A stretch of 64,000 nt of DNA from a virus. Numbering within the stretch: position 1 is the stretch's first letter; each line of letters opens with the position of its first letter. Of the stretch, positions 22,929 through 31,160 are shown piece by piece. The stretch spans positions 110,679 through 174,678 of IMG/VR virus record IMGVR_UViG_3300029258_004337. One strand, given 5' to 3'. Below the pieces are notes generated by a model. It saw nothing but the letters and a program-made list of their open reading frames with translations, was not told the origin of the DNA and made no database searches. The position numbers were made by a program, and so were the translations under genes.

Positions 22929-23549
22929 ATGTCCATCTTGTCCGGGAGCGCCACCTACCGACGCTTCACCCTCGAGTCCCCACCGTCGTTCGGCGAGGGG
23001 TGGCGCGACACCTACCGAGACCGGCTGCAGGCCATGAGCGCGAAGGAGCCGCGTCCGGGGTCGAAGGAGGCGACGGCAGGCTGGTGCATCTTCGACGATC
23101 GGGCCGGCACCGACTTCGATGACATGAACCGCTGGTTGATCGGCGTCGACCACATCGTCCTCGGCATGCGCGTGAAGAGCCGCAAGCTCCCGGCCGCCGA
23201 GCTCAAGGCCGAGCTCGCGAAGCGCATGAAGGCGTGGTGCGACGAGCGCGGCGTCGAGCGGTGCCCTCGCTCGGTGAAGAAGGAGCTCAAGGAGACCCTG
23301 GAGAACGAGTGGTTGGCGCAGACCATCCCGACGTCGACCGTCACCGAGCTGGTGTGGGACTACCACAACAACATCGCCTACTTCGCCTCCCTGTCGGACA
23401 ACGCCGGGGACACGGTGCGGCGCCTCTTCCACCGCACGTTCGGCCTGGTGCTCCGTCCGGAGTCGCCCCTGGACTGGGTCTCGGACGTGTTCACGCGGGA
23501 GGACCTCCTCTCCACCAGTCCCATCGCCGTCGCAGGAGGTGCCCAGTGA
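22929..23549 (+). CDS. RdgC-like recombination-associated protein
   Basis: A 206-residue protein, shorter than chromosomal RdgC (about 300). After a YRRF strand and a GWCIFDD segment it has the family-type pattern VLGMRVKSRKLPAAELKAEL, then SVKKELKETLENEWLAQTIP and a late Y-F-x-S-x-S-D-N-A-G-D-T-V-R-R-L-F-H-R-TFGL. RdgC forms a ring on double-stranded DNA and limits RecA action. Similar short versions occur in phages. CCTGGAGG precedes ATG 22929. The next gene overlaps (GTGA) and is probably its partner. Confidence 0.65.
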   Translation: MSILSGSATYRRFTLESPPSFGEGWRDTYRDRLQAMSAKEPRPGSKEATAGWCIFDDRAGTDFDDMNRWLIGVDHIVLGMRVKSRKLPAAELKAELAKRMKAWCDERGVERCPRSVKKELKETLENEWLAQTIPTSTVTELVWDYHNNIAYFASLSDNAGDTVRRLFHRTFGLVLRPESPLDWVSDVFTREDLLSTSPIAVAGGAQ

Positions 23550-24040
23550 GCGAGCCCACCCCCTTCCCGACCCACCTCGGGTCCGAGTTCCTCCTCTGGC
23601 TCTGGTGCATCGCCGACACCGAGTCGCACATGAACGTCTCCGGCCTGGGCGTGATCGACCTCTGGGTCGAGGATCGCATCGCGTTCCGACCCTCCGGGGG
23701 CTCGACCGCGACCGTCCTCGTCACCGCCGAGAACAGCGCGCAGGACACCGCGGCCTTCGCTGCCCTCTACGCAGGCAAGCGGGTGCAGCAGATCCGCCTC
23801 GGGCTGCGCCGCGACGAGCGCGAGTTCACGTTCACGCTGGACGAGAACCTCCACGTCCGGGCCCTCAAGCTGCCCTCCATCCTGTCCGAGGGAGCCGAGG
23901 AGGCTGTTCTGGACCGGATGCACCTCATCGACGAGGTCCAGACGGTCATCGTCCAGCTGTTCGTCAAGTTCGCCGCCCTACGTCGAGATCTGCCCCTGTT
24001 CAAGGAGCGCGTCGGTTCGTGGCTGAGCGCAGCGCAGTAG
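23546..24040 (+). CDS. Probable partner of the RdgC-like protein
   Basis: A 164-residue protein with LGSEFLLWLWCIAD near the N-terminus, a strand-rich middle with TAENSAQDTAAFAALYAGKR, then RLGLRRDEREFTFTLDENLH. I associate the pattern F-L-x-W-L-W, E-x..A-L-x-x-G-K-x with genes found next to short RdgC homologues, but cannot name a family. GTG 23546 follows GCAGGAGG and overlaps the RdgC-like stop, so the two are made together. Confidence 0.5.
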   Translation: MSEPTPFPTHLGSEFLLWLWCIADTESHMNVSGLGVIDLWVEDRIAFRPSGGSTATVLVTAENSAQDTAAFAALYAGKRVQQIRLGLRRDEREFTFTLDENLHVRALKLPSILSEGAEEAVLDRMHLIDEVQTVIVQLFVKFAALRRDLPLFKERVGSWLSAAQ

Positions 24041-24079
24041 GTCGTGCAAGGGTACGTCCGTGATCCACGGAGGTCCCTC

Positions 24080-24421
24080 ATGCCCGTCTACGAAGCTCTC
24101 GTCATCGCAGCTCTCTTCTGGATGTCCGTCATCCTGTTCTTGAGTGCGTCGGGCTTCGTGACGGTGCACGCGCTCATCCACTCGATCTACACCGCACGCG
24201 TCCTGTGGGCTTTCGATGGAGAGGGAGACCTGCGGGAAGGGCTCGTCGACGTCGGGGCGGAGTCCGTGGCCCGCCTTCTGACGGAGGGCCAGGACGTCCT
24301 GGCCCTCCGTCGATCCTACGACCTCGAGCACTGGCTGGCCGTCATCGCCTTCGGCTCGGGCTCCACCGCCTTCTTCGGGTGCCTGGCCGCCGTCTGCGCC
24401 CTGGCCCGCCACGGCGTCTGA
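24080..24421 (+). CDS. Integral membrane protein, two predicted spans
   Basis: A 113-residue protein with hydrophobic spans at about residues 5-30 and 88-110 separated by a charged loop of about 50 residues. CACGGAGG precedes ATG 24080. It could be a holin-type protein, but the long loop and the distance from the endolysin argue against that. Function unknown. Confidence 0.55.
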   Translation: MPVYEALVIAALFWMSVILFLSASGFVTVHALIHSIYTARVLWAFDGEGDLREGLVDVGAESVARLLTEGQDVLALRRSYDLEHWLAVIAFGSGSTAFFGCLAAVCALARHGV

Positions 24422-24427
24422 CGCTCC

Positions 24428-24724
24428 TCAGCGGCGCGGGAACACCCACACCGGTCCGAGGTCGAAGCAGAGGCCCTCCTCCTTGGCACGGAAGCACTCG
24501 GGGTCGACCCTGCACGCCTGCCAGAGATCCTCTCGCATGACGTAGAGCCTCCGCTCGAAGACCACCAGGCGCCATCCCTTGCTCATCCTCGACAGGAGCA
24601 GGCGGGCCGCCGAGTACCACGCCTCGACGGCGGGCCTCTTGGCGCGGCGCTCGTCCGGGCGCGGCACGCCCTTCGCTGGCTGGCGGCTGCGTCCCTTGTG
24701 CCTCTTGCTCCGCTTCTGTCCCAC
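24428..24724 (-). CDS. Small basic protein, GTG start
   Basis: A 98-residue protein. The first 35 residues are Lys/Arg-rich (VGQKRSKRHKGRSRQPAKG), then a helix and a strand-rich end. GTG 24724 has GGGAGG upstream, which decides this start over a longer frame. No CGCATAAG element is seen upstream. Possible nucleic-acid binding; unproven. Confidence 0.5.
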   Translation of the reverse strand: MGQKRSKRHKGRSRQPAKGVPRPDERRAKRPAVEAWYSAARLLLSRMSKGWRLVVFERRLYVMREDLWQACRVDPECFRAKEEGLCFDLGPVWVFPRR

Positions 24725-24818
24725 CGGACCTCCCGTTCGCCTCCACCCACAAGAACCTGTAGGCCGCAGAGTTCCGCCCCCACGGTGGCTTCTCCGCACT
24801 GTAGCCCTTTCCAAGAAG

Positions 24819-24848
24819 TTGCACTCGCGATAGTTCCCGGTGTACTCT
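24819..24848 (+). promoter_or_regulatory. Sigma70-like promoter candidate
   Basis: TTGCAC, an 18-base spacer, TACTCT (or GTACTC with 17). It is 32 bases before the GTG start at 24880. Confidence 0.4.
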
Positions 24849-24879
24849 CTCGGCAAGAACTGGTGGAGCGAGGTGAGGC

Positions 24880-25161
24880 GTGATCACCGAGCAGGACATC
24901 TCGGAGCTTCTCGACTACGGCGAGATCAGCCAGGAGGCGGCCCGCGCCCTCCGCATGCGGCTGTACATGAACCGTCGGGACGAAGTCCACCTGGAGCGGT
25001 CCAAGTCCATCCTCGAGGGGGACCTGCGGGCCCGCCATGAGATGGTGCGGACTTCGGGCGTCGACGAGGACGTTCCCTGCCTGGCGGCCAGCGGAGGCCC
25101 CTGCGTGTGCCGAAACTGCCGCGGCTGGCGTGGGTACAGCGAAGAAGGCGCGCAGACGTAG
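24880..25161 (+). CDS. Small helical protein with C-terminal Cys motif, GTG start
   Basis: A 93-residue protein: acidic and helical to residue ~60, then CLAASGGPCVCRNCRGW, four Cys that could bind zinc. GTG 24880 follows GGAGCGAGG. It stands alone between minus genes with its own promoter candidate and a hairpin after the stop. Unknown function. Confidence 0.55.
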   Translation: MITEQDISELLDYGEISQEAARALRMRLYMNRRDEVHLERSKSILEGDLRARHEMVRTSGVDEDVPCLAASGGPCVCRNCRGWRGYSEEGAQT

Positions 25162-25171
25162 GCCGGGCGCA

Positions 25172-25205
25172 CCCCGCCACGACGTCGAGGGACGTCGCGA
25201 CGGGG
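25172..25205. terminator. Hairpin between convergent genes
   Basis: Inner stem CGACGTC/GACGTCG (7 base pairs, loop GAGG) within an outer CCCCG/CGGGG pairing. It lies between the plus stop at 25161 and the minus stop at 25222. Confidence 0.5.
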
Positions 25206-25221
25206 CCGCCGGGCAGATTCG

Positions 25222-25572
25222 TCAGGTCAGCGAGTTCCGCAGGTCCTCCAGCCCTTCCGTGAGCAGCGTCGTCGAGCGACGCCCCCACAGGGCGGCCGCG
25301 TCCCGCATCGAGATCGGGTCGCACCCGTCGATGCCGTAGGCGGCTTCGACGACGGCGCGCTGCTCCGGGTCCAGCATCCGGAGCGCGCGCTCCAGGTCCG
25401 TGTCGAGGGACACCACATCGTCCGCCTCGATGACGAGGAGTCCGTCGATGATGGCCTCCTCGGCGGTCGCTGCCGTGTGGTCCGCGGTGATGATGCAGTC
25501 GAGGTCGATGCAGCCGAGCACGGCGATACTCGCCGCCTCCAGCTGGAGGAAGTCGTAGCGCAGGTCTTTCAA
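25222..25572 (-). CDS. Sigma-70 region 4-like protein
   Basis: A 116-residue protein, TTG start at 25572 with GGAG six bases upstream. Residues 60-83 (LERALRMLDPEQRAVVEAAY and GIDG) follow the region 4.1 pattern L-x-x-L-x-x-x-x-R-x-V-x-x-x-x-Y-G, and 86-112 (SMRDAAALWGRRSTTLLTEG then LEDLR) follow the 4.2 helix-turn-helix ending in A/G-x-x-x-L-R. Region 2 is missing; the first 55 residues are acidic and different. Such proteins can act as -35 readers, co-activators or antagonists of sigma. It lies directly under a CGCATAAG element of a bidirectional pair. Confidence 0.6.
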   Translation of the reverse strand: MKDLRYDFLQLEAASIAVLGCIDLDCIITADHTAATAEEAIIDGLLVIEADDVVSLDTDLERALRMLDPEQRAVVEAAYGIDGCDPISMRDAAALWGRRSTTLLTEGLEDLRNSLT

Positions 25573-25610
25573 GGTTCTCTCCGAGGGTGAGTGTTCTCCT
25601 GGAAGCCGTG

Positions 25611-25629
25611 GCCTCCAAGTCCTTATGCG
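25611..25629 (-). promoter_or_regulatory. Conserved CGCATAAG element, copy 5
   Basis: Exact 19-base match to copies 1 and 2. It drives the sigma region 4-like gene and faces copy 9 on the other strand 30 bases away. Confidence 0.7.
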
Positions 25630-25659
25630 AGCACGCCCTTCGCGATTTCACCGCATGCG

Positions 25660-25670
25660 CGCATAAGGGG
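25660..25670 (+). promoter_or_regulatory. Conserved CGCATAAG element, copy 9 (plus strand)
   Basis: CGCATAAGGGG in the plus orientation, about 46 bases before ATG 25713. With copy 5 it makes an inverted pair: CTTATGCG, 30 bases, CGCATAAG. Only the core and following GG are shared with the other copies. Confidence 0.6.
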
Positions 25671-25712
25671 AAGACAGCCGAGGCCTTCAACCCCCCTCAC
25701 CAGGAGACGACC

Positions 25713-26279
25713 ATGTCCCTCGTTCCTCTCTCCGACCTCCCGTCGGAGACTCCCGAGACCCTCGTCCGCGTCATCGCGGTGCTCGACGGTCACGCCTGCT
25801 CCACTCCCGACGTCGGCCTGTTCAGCACCGTCCGCGACGCCGCCGCCGCCGAGGACTGGACCGAGCGCCTGATGGACAGCTACGTCGGCGACAGCAAGGA
25901 CGACATCGCCACCGACTCGGAGTGCGAGGCGCGCGGCCGCGTCCTCTCCTCCATCGTCGAGGAGTCCAAGTTCCGGGCGCTGATGCCCGACGGCTTCTTC
26001 GATGACATCGACCTCGACAGCGACGTGGCCGGAGCCACCGAGTCGGACACGCTGTCCTGGCTGCACCAGGTCATGAGCAAGCTGGCCAACGGGCAGGTCG
26101 CCAAGCTCGCCATCCTGGCGGCGCTGGTGGACGAGCTCGAGGCGGCGACGGCGCACATCAACGAGATGCCCCACTTCACCAAGGTCACCGACGAGGACAG
26201 CGCCAAGGACTGGGCCTGCCAGCTCGTGGCCTGCCTCCGCGACGACGGCGCCGATGCCGTCCGCAAGGAGAGGGCGTGA
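25713..26279 (+). CDS. Hypothetical acidic helical protein
   Basis: A 188-residue acidic protein (many Asp/Glu), mostly helical. It is the first gene of the plus block 25713-33899. CAGGAG precedes ATG 25713 and its stop overlaps the Nudix start (TGATG). Not recognised. Confidence 0.6.
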   Translation: MSLVPLSDLPSETPETLVRVIAVLDGHACSTPDVGLFSTVRDAAAAEDWTERLMDSYVGDSKDDIATDSECEARGRVLSSIVEESKFRALMPDGFFDDIDLDSDVAGATESDTLSWLHQVMSKLANGQVAKLAILAALVDELEAATAHINEMPHFTKVTDEDSAKDWACQLVACLRDDGADAVRKERA

Positions 26280-26713
26280 TGCAGTACGTCGTCATCATCC
26301 CCGTCTTCGCGCACGAGGACGGGCACAAGTACGCGCTCGTGCACCTCAAGACCCACGGCCCGATGGGAGCCCAGGGCGTCAACGGCTTCGGCGGCAAGGT
26401 CGAAGAGGGAGAGACCATCACGATGGCGCTTCAGCGCGAGCAGCGCGAGGAGCTTCCCGGCCTTGGCGTCATGGAGTCCTGGTCCGAGCTCGGCACCATC
26501 TCGGGCGAGGGCTGGGAGGTCGTGTTCACCCGGGCCTACATCCCCGCACCGCCCCCTCGTCCGCTCGCCACCCCCGAGCTTCGTCGCTCCTTCGTCGTCC
26601 GGGACGACGAGCTCAACGACGTCGCCTGGAGGGTGCCGTGGGCCGAGAACTTCCTGCCGATGCTCCGCAAGGCGCTCGGCGTCATGCCCAAGCAGACCCT
26701 GGAGGGACCATGA
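26279..26713 (+). CDS. Nudix hydrolase
   Basis: A 144-residue protein with a complete Nudix box: G39-x5-E45-x7-R53-E54-x2-E57-E58 (GKVEEGETITMALQREQREE). Nudix enzymes cleave nucleoside diphosphates linked to another group and need Mg2+, held by the last glutamates. Likely substrates are damaged or modified nucleotides, NAD-type dinucleotides or RNA caps. ATG 26279 is chosen over the overlapping GTG 26276 for spacing from AAGGAG. It is coupled to the kinase gene that follows. Confidence 0.85.
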   Translation: MQYVVIIPVFAHEDGHKYALVHLKTHGPMGAQGVNGFGGKVEEGETITMALQREQREELPGLGVMESWSELGTISGEGWEVVFTRAYIPAPPPRPLATPELRRSFVVRDDELNDVAWRVPWAENFLPMLRKALGVMPKQTLEGP

Positions 26714-27330
26714 AGCTCGCCATCGTAGGCCGTGCTGGACACGGCAAGGACACCATCGGGGAGGCGGTCATCGCCCTCGGTGCGCAGCGGGTGGCCTTCG
26801 CCGACCCGATCAAGGAGATGGCCTGCACGGGCCTCGGCATCAGCCGAGAGGTTCTGTGGGGGCCTGCCGAGGTCAAGGAGCAGGTCGTCGAGCGCTACGG
26901 CGTCACGACGCGGCACATCCTGCAGACCCTCGGCACCGAGTGGGGGCGCAACTGCGTGGACCAGGACATCTGGGTCAAGCGCGCCATCGACCACACCATC
27001 CCGCAGTGGGAGTCCGCCGGCGTCCTGGACTTCGTGGTGACCGACGTGCGGTTCCTCAACGAGGCCGAGCTCCTGCGGGAGGCCGGGTTCGTGATCGTGC
27101 GCGTCGAGCGCCCCGGGTACGGTCCTTCGCCGACGACCTGGTGGGAGCGATGCCTCCATGCTGCGACGTTCGGCCTTCTGGGCCGGGTCGAGCACCAGTC
27201 CGAGTCCGAGCTCGCTCGCATCGAGGAGGACGTGAAGATCCTCAACGACGGGACCGTCGACGACCTCAAGCGCAAGGCTCGGGCCCTGGCGAACCGTGCT
27301 CGACGCGAGCACTGGCCGGAGGGGCGATGA
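26710..27330 (+). CDS. Deoxynucleoside monophosphate kinase-like protein
   Basis: A 206-residue P-loop kinase. GRAGHGKDT (7-15) is the nucleotide-binding loop, AFADPIKEMA follows, and ILQTLGTEWGRNCVDQDIWV (about 79-98) is characteristic of the phage T4 gene 1 type dNMP kinases. VTDVRFLNEAELLREAGFVI completes the fold. It would phosphorylate dNMPs for DNA synthesis. Start overlaps the Nudix stop (ATGA). Works in the same pathway as the ThyX-like and HD proteins. Confidence 0.8.
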   Translation: MKLAIVGRAGHGKDTIGEAVIALGAQRVAFADPIKEMACTGLGISREVLWGPAEVKEQVVERYGVTTRHILQTLGTEWGRNCVDQDIWVKRAIDHTIPQWESAGVLDFVVTDVRFLNEAELLREAGFVIVRVERPGYGPSPTTWWERCLHAATFGLLGRVEHQSESELARIEEDVKILNDGTVDDLKRKARALANRARREHWPEGR

Positions 27331-27587
27331 GCGACCCTCGCACCGAGATGCTGAAGCTGGCCGACCGCTTCGACGCCGCCGACAACCGCGAGGCCGGGGA
27401 CATGACCCGCCGCCTCGTGCAGGAGATGGACGTCGAGTACCAGGCTGCCTTGGACCGCATCATCCTGGGCAACTCCTTCGTCCTCGAGGTTGCAGATCCC
27501 GCCTCCCCCACGGGCACGCGCAAGACGCGCCTGGACCCGACCGCCGTCACCTTCCGCACGGAGCCCGACCATGAACGCTCAGGATGA
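27327..27587 (+). CDS. Hypothetical protein
   Basis: An 86-residue protein with a helical N-terminal half (MSDPRTEMLKLADRFDAADN). CCGGAGG precedes ATG 27327. It overlaps both neighbours. Unknown function. Confidence 0.55.
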   Translation: MSDPRTEMLKLADRFDAADNREAGDMTRRLVQEMDVEYQAALDRIILGNSFVLEVADPASPTGTRKTRLDPTAVTFRTEPDHERSG

Positions 27588-27999
27588 CCGAGCCAAGGCG
27601 AAGACCAAGGCGCTGCGGGACTACGTCGACGACCACATCGACGACGGGACCAAGACCCTGCTCCGCCTGGCGTGGTGGGACCTGTGGCACGGCCCCTTCT
27701 ACGCCGACAACCCCCCGGAGCCTGACGTGGGCTGGGAGACGTGGCCCGGGTTCTCCGAGGCCGTGGCCCAGATCAACGACGGCCTCATCAACGTGCCGCG
27801 CACGCTCTACATCGACCTCGACGCCCTGATCCTCTCGGAGGCAGCGCCGGAGGGGACCTGGGAGCACGACCCCGAGCACCCCGATGCCGACGAGGAGGGG
27901 GACGTCTGGTACGAGCCCGAGCTCGACCGAACCCTCCGCCTCGAGTGGCACGACATCAAGCGGCTGCTCTGGTCAGAGCTCGCCACCTACCTGGAGTGA
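27571..27999 (+). CDS. Hypothetical acidic protein
   Basis: A 142-residue protein, Trp-rich and acidic in the C-terminal half (EHPDADEEGDVWYEPELD). It overlaps the preceding gene by 17 bases, with CGGAG before ATG 27571. Not recognised. Confidence 0.55.
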   Translation: MNAQDDRAKAKTKALRDYVDDHIDDGTKTLLRLAWWDLWHGPFYADNPPEPDVGWETWPGFSEAVAQINDGLINVPRTLYIDLDALILSEAAPEGTWEHDPEHPDADEEGDVWYEPELDRTLRLEWHDIKRLLWSELATYLE

Positions 28000-28001
28000 T
28001 C

Positions 28002-28505
28002 ATGGACATGCAGTCCACCGAAGGCCGCCTCGCGGCCGCCCGCGAGCTGTTCGACGCCGCCATCGCAGGATGCGTCGAGAACGGCCCCATGCCGCAGGAG
28101 ATCCTGTACCTGTGGAGCCCACAGCGCCCCGACAACCTCTACACGCTCGTCATGCCCCCGTGCCGGACGCCCGGCATGCGGCCCAGCGCGGTCAAGGCGC
28201 TGGCGAAGGCCCACAAGGCCACCGTGGCGTTCCTCGTGCTCGAGGTGACCATGGAGCTCCGTCCCGTCATCCCCACGGACGAGGGCATCACGTTCGGCGA
28301 CGCCGCCGGCGACCCGGTCGATGCCCTCATGGGCGTCCTCCTCACGGGCGACGGCGACGCCACCTACCTGTCCGTTCGGAGCAGCGAGTCCGACATGTCC
28401 GAGGTCCAGGTGAAGGGCGAGCTCGTCGACGAGCCTGTCCCCTCGATGGGCAACCTCTCCAACCTCCTCCGCGTCGACCAGGCCGTCGGCGACATCTACC
28501 ACTGA
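28002..28505 (+). CDS. Hypothetical protein
   Basis: A 167-residue protein of mixed alpha/beta pattern: N-terminal helix, then strands around AKAHKATVAFLVLEVTMELR. CTGGAG precedes ATG 28002. No family recognised. Confidence 0.6.
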   Translation: MDMQSTEGRLAAARELFDAAIAGCVENGPMPQEILYLWSPQRPDNLYTLVMPPCRTPGMRPSAVKALAKAHKATVAFLVLEVTMELRPVIPTDEGITFGDAAGDPVDALMGVLLTGDGDATYLSVRSSESDMSEVQVKGELVDEPVPSMGNLSNLLRVDQAVGDIYH

Positions 28506-28512
28506 GGTCCTC

Positions 28513-29397
28513 ATGCAGATCACCTTCCCGCGCCCCTGGCGCTCCTTCCGTCACTGGCTCGAGGCCAAGGGCATCCACTGGCACGGCATCAACGAGAGCG
28601 CGCGCAACAAGCCCAAGGACGAGTTCCACTTCCCCTGGTACTACCGGTTCTTCCTGCACACGAGCGGGGACCGCACGTTCCGCTTCTCCTGGTGCGCGAA
28701 GAAGCAGTGGTGCCAGGCGGGCATCAGCCTGGGCTTCGACGACGACGGCGGCCTGTCCTGGAGCCTCACCTTCCCCTTCCTGGCCCTGTACGGCGGGATG
28801 GAGTGGCGCGGCGTCTACTCCGTGCTCCAGTGGGCGCACGACAAGGGCTTCACCCGCACCAAGTACAGCTCGTTCACCGTCCTCGCCTTCAGCATCCAGA
28901 ACGAGCAGTACGTGACCGACGGTCTGTACTTCGACCTGTGGTGGTCCTGGCGCATGCTCACCGACCCGGACGAGTCGAACTACGAGACCGACCCGTGGTG
29001 GGCCGAGGCCTGCGGCTCCCTGCTGTCCAAGACGTTCGGACCCGTGACGCAGCAGCGCCTCGCGACCACGGTCACCGACTACCCGGTGTCCTTCGTGATG
29101 GCCTCCTACGGGGAGGACCCGCGGCCCACCACCTACGAGGGCAAGGTCACCGTCGAGCACCTCCACCTGCACTGCCCCTGGATGCCGTGGGCGGACGAGG
29201 AGTGGCTCACGGCCGCGATCGAGATCGAGGAGCCGCCGGGCCACCCCGGCAAGGGCACCTGCGCCCACAACATCGACGACGACGCCATCTACGCCATCCA
29301 CAACATCAAGGTGGACTCCCTGGCATCGGCGCCCGACCAGGCCGTCCTCCACTACGTGAACGCGGTGCAGCGCAACCGCGACCGCTACCCCCTGTGA
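28513..29397 (+). CDS. Hypothetical aromatic-rich protein
   Basis: A 294-residue protein with unusually many Trp, Tyr and Phe, as in FRHWLEAKGIHWHG and FFLHTSGDRTFRFSWCAKK. It looks like a beta-rich globular protein. No motif recognised. GAGGT precedes ATG 28513. Confidence 0.6.
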   Translation: MQITFPRPWRSFRHWLEAKGIHWHGINESARNKPKDEFHFPWYYRFFLHTSGDRTFRFSWCAKKQWCQAGISLGFDDDGGLSWSLTFPFLALYGGMEWRGVYSVLQWAHDKGFTRTKYSSFTVLAFSIQNEQYVTDGLYFDLWWSWRMLTDPDESNYETDPWWAEACGSLLSKTFGPVTQQRLATTVTDYPVSFVMASYGEDPRPTTYEGKVTVEHLHLHCPWMPWADEEWLTAAIEIEEPPGHPGKGTCAHNIDDDAIYAIHNIKVDSLASAPDQAVLHYVNAVQRNRDRYPL

Positions 29398-29404
29398 GGT
29401 GACC

Positions 29405-30202
29405 ATGAGCAGCGAGATCCGCAAGCACGACCGCGTCCAGGCCGACGGCCGGTACGGGATCGTGACCCACATCGAGAGCCTCCTCGCGGACGTCGAGTTC
29501 AACGGCGACGGCGTGAAGCGCTACCCCGTGAAGGACCTGGAGCTGGTGGAGATCGCCATCCAGTTCACCGTCTACGGCACGGAGTTCCTCGTCTACGAGG
29601 ACCCGCCCAACGGCTGGAAGGAGTGGCATCGCGGCCTGGGCGACTACCGCTACGCCCGCGCGCGTCACCTCCGTCGAGACCGCGAGATCGAGGAGCACCT
29701 CGTCGAGCTCGCGCGCACCGAGCCGCAGCCCGAGGTCCTCATCGGAGAGTTCTCCGAGGCGAGGGAGGAGCCGGTCCTGATTCGCACCTTCTACGGGCCG
29801 CTCAAGAACGTGCCGCACGCCACCTTCCTGGTCTGTGACCTGCGCCACCACCTGTGCTCAGCCCGCTCTCCCTCGGCCTTCCTGGCCGAGAACGCGCCGT
29901 CCGTGCACGAGGTCTACTGGAGCGGCAACGTCGGCGCGCAGACCAAGCTCGCCTTCGTCTACGGCGCGGACTCGGAGCGGGAGGCCGTCGTGCACCACGA
30001 CCCGAAGCTGTGGCGGCCGAAGCGGTACGTGGCCGAGCTCCTGAAGCTCGTGGCGAAGTACGGGCCGGGAACCGTGATCTTCTTCGTGCACGCGAACAAG
30101 AAGGTCACCGTCACGGCCGACGGCTTCCAGAAGTGGCGCGACGCGTTCGACGCCCGCCCGGAGCGAGCTCTCGTCGATGCCCGCTTCCTCCTCGGGGCCT
30201 AG
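29405..30202 (+). CDS. Hypothetical protein
   Basis: A 265-residue protein. The first 50 residues (HDRVQADGRYGIVTHIESLL then a strand and V-K-x-L-E-L-V) resemble a small SH3-like or KOW-like barrel. The rest is mixed and basic near the end. TGAGGTGACC precedes ATG 29405. Unknown function. Confidence 0.55.
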   Translation: MSSEIRKHDRVQADGRYGIVTHIESLLADVEFNGDGVKRYPVKDLELVEIAIQFTVYGTEFLVYEDPPNGWKEWHRGLGDYRYARARHLRRDREIEEHLVELARTEPQPEVLIGEFSEAREEPVLIRTFYGPLKNVPHATFLVCDLRHHLCSARSPSAFLAENAPSVHEVYWSGNVGAQTKLAFVYGADSEREAVVHHDPKLWRPKRYVAELLKLVAKYGPGTVIFFVHANKKVTVTADGFQKWRDAFDARPERALVDARFLLGA

Positions 30203-30235
30203 CCCCACACCCATCACACCTACCTGGAGGCCTAC

Positions 30236-30628
30236 GTGCCCAGACCCACAGTTCGATTGAAGTGCCCCGCCGACGTCCACCACTCCCACGTCGAGCGGAC
30301 CGTCGAGTTCATCCACCGAGGCAAGGGAGGCGACGAAGACGCCGGCGGCCTCATCAACCTGCGCCGCGTCGACGACGGGTCCCTGCTCGTCAGCCTGTAC
30401 CGGTGCGACGGCCCAGTCGTCGTGCAGATCGGCAAGGACGTGCAGTACCAGCTCCCCCTCGACGGTCGGTGCGTCGGCACCACCCCGAACGTCGCCACGG
30501 AGGTGCACGGCCTGGTGCCGCTCCTCCGTTCCGTGCGACACCTCTACGGCGACCGCGTCTTCGACGAGATGGTCTCGCTCGCGCGCGCCGAGGAGGCGTC
30601 GGACGTGCAGGAGGACCTGGGCACATGA
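30236..30628 (+). CDS. Hypothetical protein, GTG start
   Basis: A 130-residue protein with strands in the middle (GSLLVSLYRCDGPVVVQIG) and an acidic helical end. GTG 30236 follows CTGGAGG. Its stop overlaps the next ATG. Not recognised. Confidence 0.55.
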   Translation: MPRPTVRLKCPADVHHSHVERTVEFIHRGKGGDEDAGGLINLRRVDDGSLLVSLYRCDGPVVVQIGKDVQYQLPLDGRCVGTTPNVATEVHGLVPLLRSVRHLYGDRVFDEMVSLARAEEASDVQEDLGT

Positions 30629-30906
30629 CGCTGAACAACCTCAAGATCTTGACCAGCGCAGGCGCTCTGCCCGGAGTCGCAACGATCAACCTCGAAGCGC
30701 CTCCCGAGTGCTGCGTGTCCTGGGACTACTCCGCGCCGCCCCCGCCCTCAGTGCCTCTGCTCGCCGGAGCCTCGTCCCCTTCCCTCCGCGGACAGTGGAG
30801 GTTCCGCGACGAGAGCGGAGAGGAGTGGACCGAGGCGACCCTGTGGAACCGGGAAGTGCTGCGCCGGCAAGGTGTCTCCCACCCGAACGACTCGAGGGTC
30901 ACATGA
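30625..30906 (+). CDS. Hypothetical protein
   Basis: A 93-residue protein with a Pro/Ser-rich middle (APPPPSVPLLAGASSPS) and an E-E-W-T-E-A-T-L-W segment near the end. ATG 30625 and its stop form ATGA overlaps with both neighbours. Unknown function. Confidence 0.5.
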   Translation: MTLNNLKILTSAGALPGVATINLEAPPECCVSWDYSAPPPPSVPLLAGASSPSLRGQWRFRDESGEEWTEATLWNREVLRRQGVSHPNDSRVT

Positions 30907-31160
30907 ACAAGAACATGGAACGCCTGCAGCTCTTCGAGAAGGTGCGTGTCGAAGAGCGCCGAGTGGAGGAGATCCTTCACGCCTACGCACGAGAAGTCCG
31001 GTCCCCCGTCCAGAATCCCGGCACGAGCCCTTCCGAGTTCTTGGAAGGGTGGAAGGACACCACCAACAAGTTGCGTACCGAACTCCAAGAGGCGCTAGAC
31101 TCCTTGGAAGAGGCACGTTCCAACATCTTGGGATACTGCTCCCGAGACCTGGAGGCATGA
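30903..31160 (+). CDS. Small coiled-coil protein
   Basis: An 85-residue protein with two charged helices (VRVEERRVEEILHAYAREVR and LRTELQEALDSLEEARSNIL) that could form a coiled coil. ATGA overlap upstream, TGATG-type overlap downstream. Unknown function. Confidence 0.55.
   Translation: MNKNMERLQLFEKVRVEERRVEEILHAYAREVRSPVQNPGTSPSEFLEGWKDTTNKLRTELQEALDSLEEARSNILGYCSRDLEA

Noticed and set aside
24080-24421. Holin call for the two-span protein
   Set aside because: The loop between spans is about 50 charged residues and no lysis gene is adjacent, so I kept it as a membrane protein of unknown role.
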